Shown: one piece after another, positions 37,808 through 40,905 of the stretch
Layout: each line of letters opens with the position of its first letter
Position numbering within the stretch: the first letter of the stretch is position 1
NCBI RefSeq assembly: GCF_000373365.1
Contig: NZ_KB891237.1
Coordinates: 1 to 40,905, forward strand
Direction: 5' to 3'
DNA length: 40,905 nt
DNA from: Parafrankia discariae
GTDB taxonomy: Bacteria; Actinomycetota; Actinomycetes; Frankiales; Frankiaceae
Notes under the pieces: generated by a model
Databases searched by the model: none
Told to the model about the DNA's origin: nothing
Seen by the model: the letters and a program-made list of their open reading frames with translations, nothing else
Translations under genes and position numbers: made by a program

Positions 37808-39531
37808 CCGTACTCCCGGATCCGCGGCGCCAGCCCGAAGGCCACCAGCACCGCCGCGAGCAGGAACAACGCCCCCGCGCCGGCGGCCACGCCGCGCAGT
37901 GCGTCACCAGCCCCGGCGACCTCGGTGCCGAACCGCGCCTCGGCCGCACCGTCCGCCCTCGTCAGCGTGTTGGCCAGGTCCCGGAACCGACCCGTGGAGT
38001 CACGCGTCGAATCGTCGGCCGGGGCGTCGATCGCGATCGCCCCGCCCCGGCGCGCCAGGTCGGCGAGTTCGACGGTGCCCGGATCGAGCGGGTGGGCTGT
38101 CGCCGGACCACACCAGCGCACGAAGTCCGGATCGCGAGCCAACGCCTCGTGCGGGCCTGGCGGACCTTCCCGCGCCGTGCCCGCGCCGCCCGCGCCGCCG
38201 GCGTCGTGGGCGCCGGCCGAGCCGTCGGTGCCGTCGGCAGCGTTCTGGCCGCCGGGGTCGCCGGGGTAGCCCGGACCGTTGCGGGCCCGCGGGTCGCTCA
38301 GGGGCGTGGTGCCCGGCTCGCGGCCCCGGGCGGCGCAGGCGAGCTGCGCCGCGGCCCGGTCGTAGTCGGCGTCGAAGACGATCTCACCGCCCTGAGCGAT
38401 CCGCCAGTAGAGAACGTCCCCCTCCGCACGCAGCGCGAGATGGCGGACCCGAGCCAGCATGGCCTGGACGTCATAGCCCGCGGACCGGGCGCTCGCCAGC
38501 TTCGCCCGCTCCGTGGCCAGGGCCGCCTGCGGCCAGGCGATCCCCACCACGACCAGGAGCACGGCGGCGAGCAGACCCGGATTCAGTAACCGGCGGGTCC
38601 GTAACAGGCCGAGTACCTGGGCGGCCGCCAGCGCCGCGAGCGCGAGCGACGCGACCACGGCCAGCCCCACGACGTCGCCCGCCCGGGTCGCGCGCCGGAA
38701 CGCCTGTGCCTGCTCCTCCGTCTGGGAACGGGCGAGAGTCGCGCTGGCGGGCAGGAGACGGTCGTTCATCAGCGAGTTGGCCGCGCGCAGGTAGGCCCCG
38801 CCGACACTCATCGCCAGGCGGTCGTTGGCGCGGGCCTCGCCGACGTAGCGCGTGTACACCGGAGTGAGGCAGACCAGGGTGGCCAGCGCCTCGGCCGCGG
38901 CCTCGCCGCTCGGCGGCGGCACGGGCCGGGCGCCGCCTCCGCCCGGCCCGCCTCCGCCCGGCCCGCCTCCGCCCGGGCTGCCGTCGGCCGGCCCGCTTCC
39001 GCCCGGCCCGCCGTCGGCCGGGCTCGGGCTGGCCGGGCTGTCATTGGCTGGGTCCGGGCTGTCCGGGCTTGGCCTGCTCGAGGTGGCGGGGCTCGGTCCG
39101 GCTGTGGCGGGAGGCTCCCGCCCGGAGCAGGCGAGGTCGCCGAACCCCGGATCGGTGGTGGCTCCGGCCCGCACCATCGCCTCGGTCGCGGCCCGCATCG
39201 CGGCGGCGAAGTCGGCGTAGTCGGGTTCGTCCGGCGTGGCGTTGATCCCGAGGAACGTCGCTGCCTCGGCCGCCGCCGCCTCGGCCAGATGTCGGTGGAT
39301 GTCCCAGGACGCCTGGGTGCGGGCCGCCGTCTGCCCACCGATCGTCGACACCGCGTGGGCACGCCGCTCGGCCACGGCGATCGTGCCCACCCCGGCCGCC
39401 GCGCACAGGCAGACACACACGACGGCGCAGATCAGGAACCAGGTAGGAGTCGTGAGACCGCCCTGGTCGGTCGCCGGTGTGCATGAGGACGACCCGCCGT
39501 CGCGGCTGAACGTCGTGATCCGGACACTCAC
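37804..39531 (-). CDS. glnX: GlnX-like membrane sensor, second copy (GlnX2)
   Basis: A 575-residue membrane protein with the same topology as GlnX1: helices at about 31-54, 286-308, 318-337 and near 545-566, two extracellular regions, and the C-terminal RIREYG. The first extracellular region contains YTRYVGEARANDRLAMSV then GGAYLRAANSLM, aligned with the matching stretch of GlnX1. Residues 143-206 are a Ser/Pro/Gly insert encoded by GC-rich tandem repeats (38930-39070), and a second Gly/Ala/Pro insert lies in the other extracellular region. It is probably the first gene of the glnX2-glnH2-pknG operon. The GTG at 39531 has no clear ribosome-binding site, so translation may be leaderless or start slightly later. 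Confidence 0.78.
   Translation of the reverse strand: MSVRITTFSRDGGSSSCTPATDQGGLTTPTWFLICAVVCVCLCAAAGVGTIAVAERRAHAVSTIGGQTAARTQASWDIHRHLAEAAAAEAATFLGINATPDEPDYADFAAAMRAATEAMVRAGATTDPGFGDLACSGREPPATAGPSPATSSRPSPDSPDPANDSPASPSPADGGPGGSGPADGSPGGGGPGGGGPGGGGARPVPPPSGEAAAEALATLVCLTPVYTRYVGEARANDRLAMSVGGAYLRAANSLMNDRLLPASATLARSQTEEQAQAFRRATRAGDVVGLAVVASLALAALAAAQVLGLLRTRRLLNPGLLAAVLLVVVGIAWPQAALATERAKLASARSAGYDVQAMLARVRHLALRAEGDVLYWRIAQGGEIVFDADYDRAAAQLACAARGREPGTTPLSDPRARNGPGYPGDPGGQNAADGTDGSAGAHDAGGAGGAGTAREGPPGPHEALARDPDFVRWCGPATAHPLDPGTVELADLARRGGAIAIDAPADDSTRDSTGRFRDLANTLTRADGAAEARFGTEVAGAGDALRGVAAGAGALFLLAAVLVAFGLAPRIREYG
38930..39070. repeat. GC-rich tandem repeats inside glnX2
   Basis: Repeated CCGCCTCCGCCCGGC-like units encode a Gly/Pro-rich flexible insert in the first extracellular region of GlnX2. 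GlnX1 has no counterpart of this length. Confidence 0.7.
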
Positions 39532-39889
39532 GGGTCGAAGTGTGCCTTAAGTGACTGGTTCGTTCCTCTGCAGAGTGCCGTCCGGCCCGGGAGGCCTCCC
39601 GGATCCGAGGTCAGGGCCACAGCCCGGTTCCAGGGCCGGGGCATGGCCCGGTTCCGGAGTTGGATCCGAGGCCGGAGCCATGGCCCGGTTCTGTCGCCCG
39701 GGCCTGGCCGCCGGGCCGGAGCCGGTCACGGCGGCGGGCTGGTGTGCTGCCTGACGGTGACCTTGGAGCGGTGTGTGGTCCGCACGCGGCCGACCACACC
39801 ACCAAAAAGTGTGGTCAGCACTGATCATTAAGGGCCTGCTTCGGTCGGATGCTGGGACGGACCCGGGTTCCCCCACTACGATTTGGACG
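39532..39889. other. Divergent region between glnX2 and a hypothetical gene
   Basis: About 360 bp. It contains three GCCCGGTTC repeats (39600-39700), the alternating 8-mer array at 39773-39816, and TACGAT (39877-39882) placed seven bases before the ATG at 39890. The latter fits a -10 box of a leaderless transcript. Both the glnX2-glnH2-pknG operon and the hypothetical gene must be driven from here. Confidence 0.5.
39773..39816. promoter_or_regulatory. Three alternating 8-mer half-sites
   Basis: GTGTGGTC (39773-39780), its exact reverse complement GACCACAC (39792-39799) and GTGTGGTC again (39809-39816). The centre copy can pair with either neighbour, with loops of 11 or 9 bases. As DNA they would be three half-sites 19 and 17 bp apart; as RNA they would be two mutually exclusive hairpins. 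No known riboswitch class matches. Confidence 0.6.
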
Positions 39890-40393
39890 ATGCTCGGTAG
39901 CCGCGCGCCTCTTCGCTCCGACAACTGTGCACTATTGTTCCATCGGCTTCGCGAGGGTGTTCTCACCCTTGATCCCGCGGTCGAGGGAATGCGGCGTCCC
40001 GCAGATGGCACCGTAGTGTGGGGTGCGCTGATGGAAATCGGGATGACCGAGGGCACGGCCACGGCCGTCTCGCTGGCCGACGGCACCACCAGCCTCTACA
40101 CGAGTGCCGGTGGTGGCCTGGTGGGCGGTGGCGCACACCGTGTCGTGGTCGCCGCGACCCGTCATTTCCTCTCGGTCGTCGAAGCGCACCTCGACACCTT
40201 CGACGAAGACTCGGAGCGGGCTCCCGTTCCGGAGTCCGGGCAGGTGACCTTCCGTGCTCTGACGTATGTCGGTCGCCGATACCTGGACCTGGCGGAACGG
40301 GATCTCCGTGAACCAGGGCACCCTTTTTCCGCGCTTTATCAGGCCGGTCATGAGGTTGTCGCCCGGCTACGTCTGGTGAACGCGCGCGATTAG
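39890..40393 (+). CDS. Hypothetical actinobacterial protein
   Basis: A 167-residue protein without a known domain. It starts MLGSRAPLRSDNCALLFHRL and continues with REGVLTLDPAVEGMRRPADG, VWGALMEIGMTEGTATAVSL, an ADGTTSLYTSAGGG stretch and an EAHLDTFDEDSERAP acidic loop. A helical C-terminus (YLDLAERDLREPGHPFSALY) follows. It has no signal peptide or membrane helix. The ATG at 39890 is seven bases after a TACGAT -10-like box, so it is probably leaderless. The frame is open further upstream but that part lacks conservation. The alternating 8-mer array lies 75 bp upstream and may control it. Confidence 0.6.
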   Translation: MLGSRAPLRSDNCALLFHRLREGVLTLDPAVEGMRRPADGTVVWGALMEIGMTEGTATAVSLADGTTSLYTSAGGGLVGGGAHRVVVAATRHFLSVVEAHLDTFDEDSERAPVPESGQVTFRALTYVGRRYLDLAERDLREPGHPFSALYQAGHEVVARLRLVNARD

Positions 40394-40505
40394 TCGCCGG
40401 CGGGTACCGCCTCGCGCCTTGTGCTTCGCGCCTTGCGCGGTACCTGCCGGTGCCCGTCCGTCGCCCCGCGCCACCCACTTCACCCGCGCCGTGGCGGAGC
40501 GGCCG

Positions 40506-40665
40506 GGAGACAGTTCTGATGCGAGTTGTCTGACCGGCGTATGTGGGCTGGCTCAGCCAACTCGCTTCGGTCATGTCCCGGTGTCGGGGTGAGTGGTCGG
40601 GGACGGTTCTGATGTGAGTTGTCCTACCGGCGTATGCGGTTGCTCGGCCAACTCGCTTCAGTGAG
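40506..40665. repeat. Two 60-65 bp direct repeats, each able to form a hairpin
   Basis: Unit 1 (about 40506-40570) and unit 2 (about 40599-40663) share GTTCTGATG, GAGTTGTC, ACCGGCGTATG and CCAACTCGCTTC with few differences, 93 bp apart. In unit 1, GCGAGTTG and CAACTCGC form 8-bp arms; unit 2 keeps six pairs. They directly follow the transposase stop on the minus strand and may derive from insertion-sequence ends. The rest of 40394-40670 shows no gene. Confidence 0.6.
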
Positions 40666-40670
40666 CTTTT

Positions 40671-40905
40671 TCAACCTCGGTGGGTGGTCTTGAGGTGGAG
40701 GGTGAGGATGTCCTGAACGAGGCTGGTGATGCGGGTGGTGGAGCAGCGCGGCTTGCGGAGTAGCCGCCAGGTTTTGAGGGTGGTCATGGCCCAATGCCGC
40801 TTAGTTAGCGCGTCGACCGTCTCTGGGTGCGGTGATGGATAAGTTTTTCGGAATGCCTCCTCCACGCTTTGCTGATGCGTTGTTCCTGCTCTATTAGAAT
40901 GCGTC
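40671..40905 (-). mobile_element. C-terminal part of an IS5-like transposase, cut by the window edge
   Basis: The minus-strand frame is open from the window edge to a TGA at 40671-40673. It contains AMTTLKTWRLLRKPRCSTTR followed by ITSLVQDILTLHLKTTHRG, the characteristic C-terminus of actinobacterial DDE transposases of the IS5 group (often ATLKTWRLLRKxRCSTTRIT). The segment before it (QQSVEEAFRKTYPSPHPETVDALTKRHW) diverges from the usual NRAHAKIRALGE-type sequence. The base composition is lower in G+C than the neighbours. The catalytic DDE residues would lie outside the window, so intactness cannot be judged; the divergence suggests decay. Confidence 0.65.

Overview
The window is 40.9 kb of very GC-rich DNA with dense coding, strong third-position G/C, many GTG starts and 4-bp GTGA/ATGA overlaps. 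With a mycobacterial-type PknG/GlnH/GlnX locus, a CmtR-type sensor, an Hrp1-like CBS protein, a DosR-like regulator, a HelD helicase and a PASTA kinase, this points to a soil-type actinobacterium. A Frankia-like genus is a guess from style and is not proven. There are no rRNA or tRNA genes, no CRISPR array and no complete mobile element. Only a truncated IS5-like transposase end lies at the right edge.

Layout, left to right. (1) 0.1-5.1 kb: Nudix hydrolase, SAM methyltransferase, AIM24-like protein, a family III CoA-transferase and a convergent membrane protein. (2) 5.3-10.9 kb, stress and metals: single-domain response regulator; bacterioferritin with an IdeR-like iron box far upstream; small alpha/beta hydrolase; CmtR-like sensor coupled to a CDF metal exporter; Hrp1-like CBS protein; GNAT; Cys-rich metallothionein-like protein. 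(3) 11.2-15.3 kb: CsbD-like protein, an AT-richer island with a tiny gene, TetR regulator, a 32-bp operator-like palindrome and a HelD helicase whose first codons contain a perfect 51-bp palindrome. (4) 15.3-25.1 kb: PASTA kinase, a hypothetical protein, DosR-like regulator, DUF2889 protein, lipoprotein, crotonase and YdeP/FdhF-type molybdopterin oxidoreductase. (5) 25.4-29.9 kb: STAND-TPR protein with a ruined P-loop, a decayed GNAT and a Ser/Thr kinase fused to a seven-bladed WD40 propeller. (6) 30.4-39.5 kb: a metallo-beta-lactamase-fold hydrolase, then the most interesting block. It holds glnX1-glnH1 on the plus strand converging on a minus-strand operon glnX2-glnH2-(27-codon ORF)-pknG. 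(7) 39.5-40.9 kb: alternating 8-mer half-sites, a hypothetical gene, hairpin-forming direct repeats and the IS remnant.

How the genes fit together. In mycobacteria GlnH (amino-acid-binding lipoprotein) and GlnX (four-helix membrane sensor) report extracellular aspartate/glutamate to the cytosolic kinase PknG, which controls 2-oxoglutarate metabolism. Here the ancestral order glnX-glnH-pknG is kept on one strand, and a second, diverged GlnX-GlnH pair sits next to it. This suggests one kinase with two input receptors, which is my inference. The rest of the window is rich in signalling and stress genes: three Ser/Thr kinases with different sensor modules, two response regulators without a histidine kinase nearby, and metal and iron handling.
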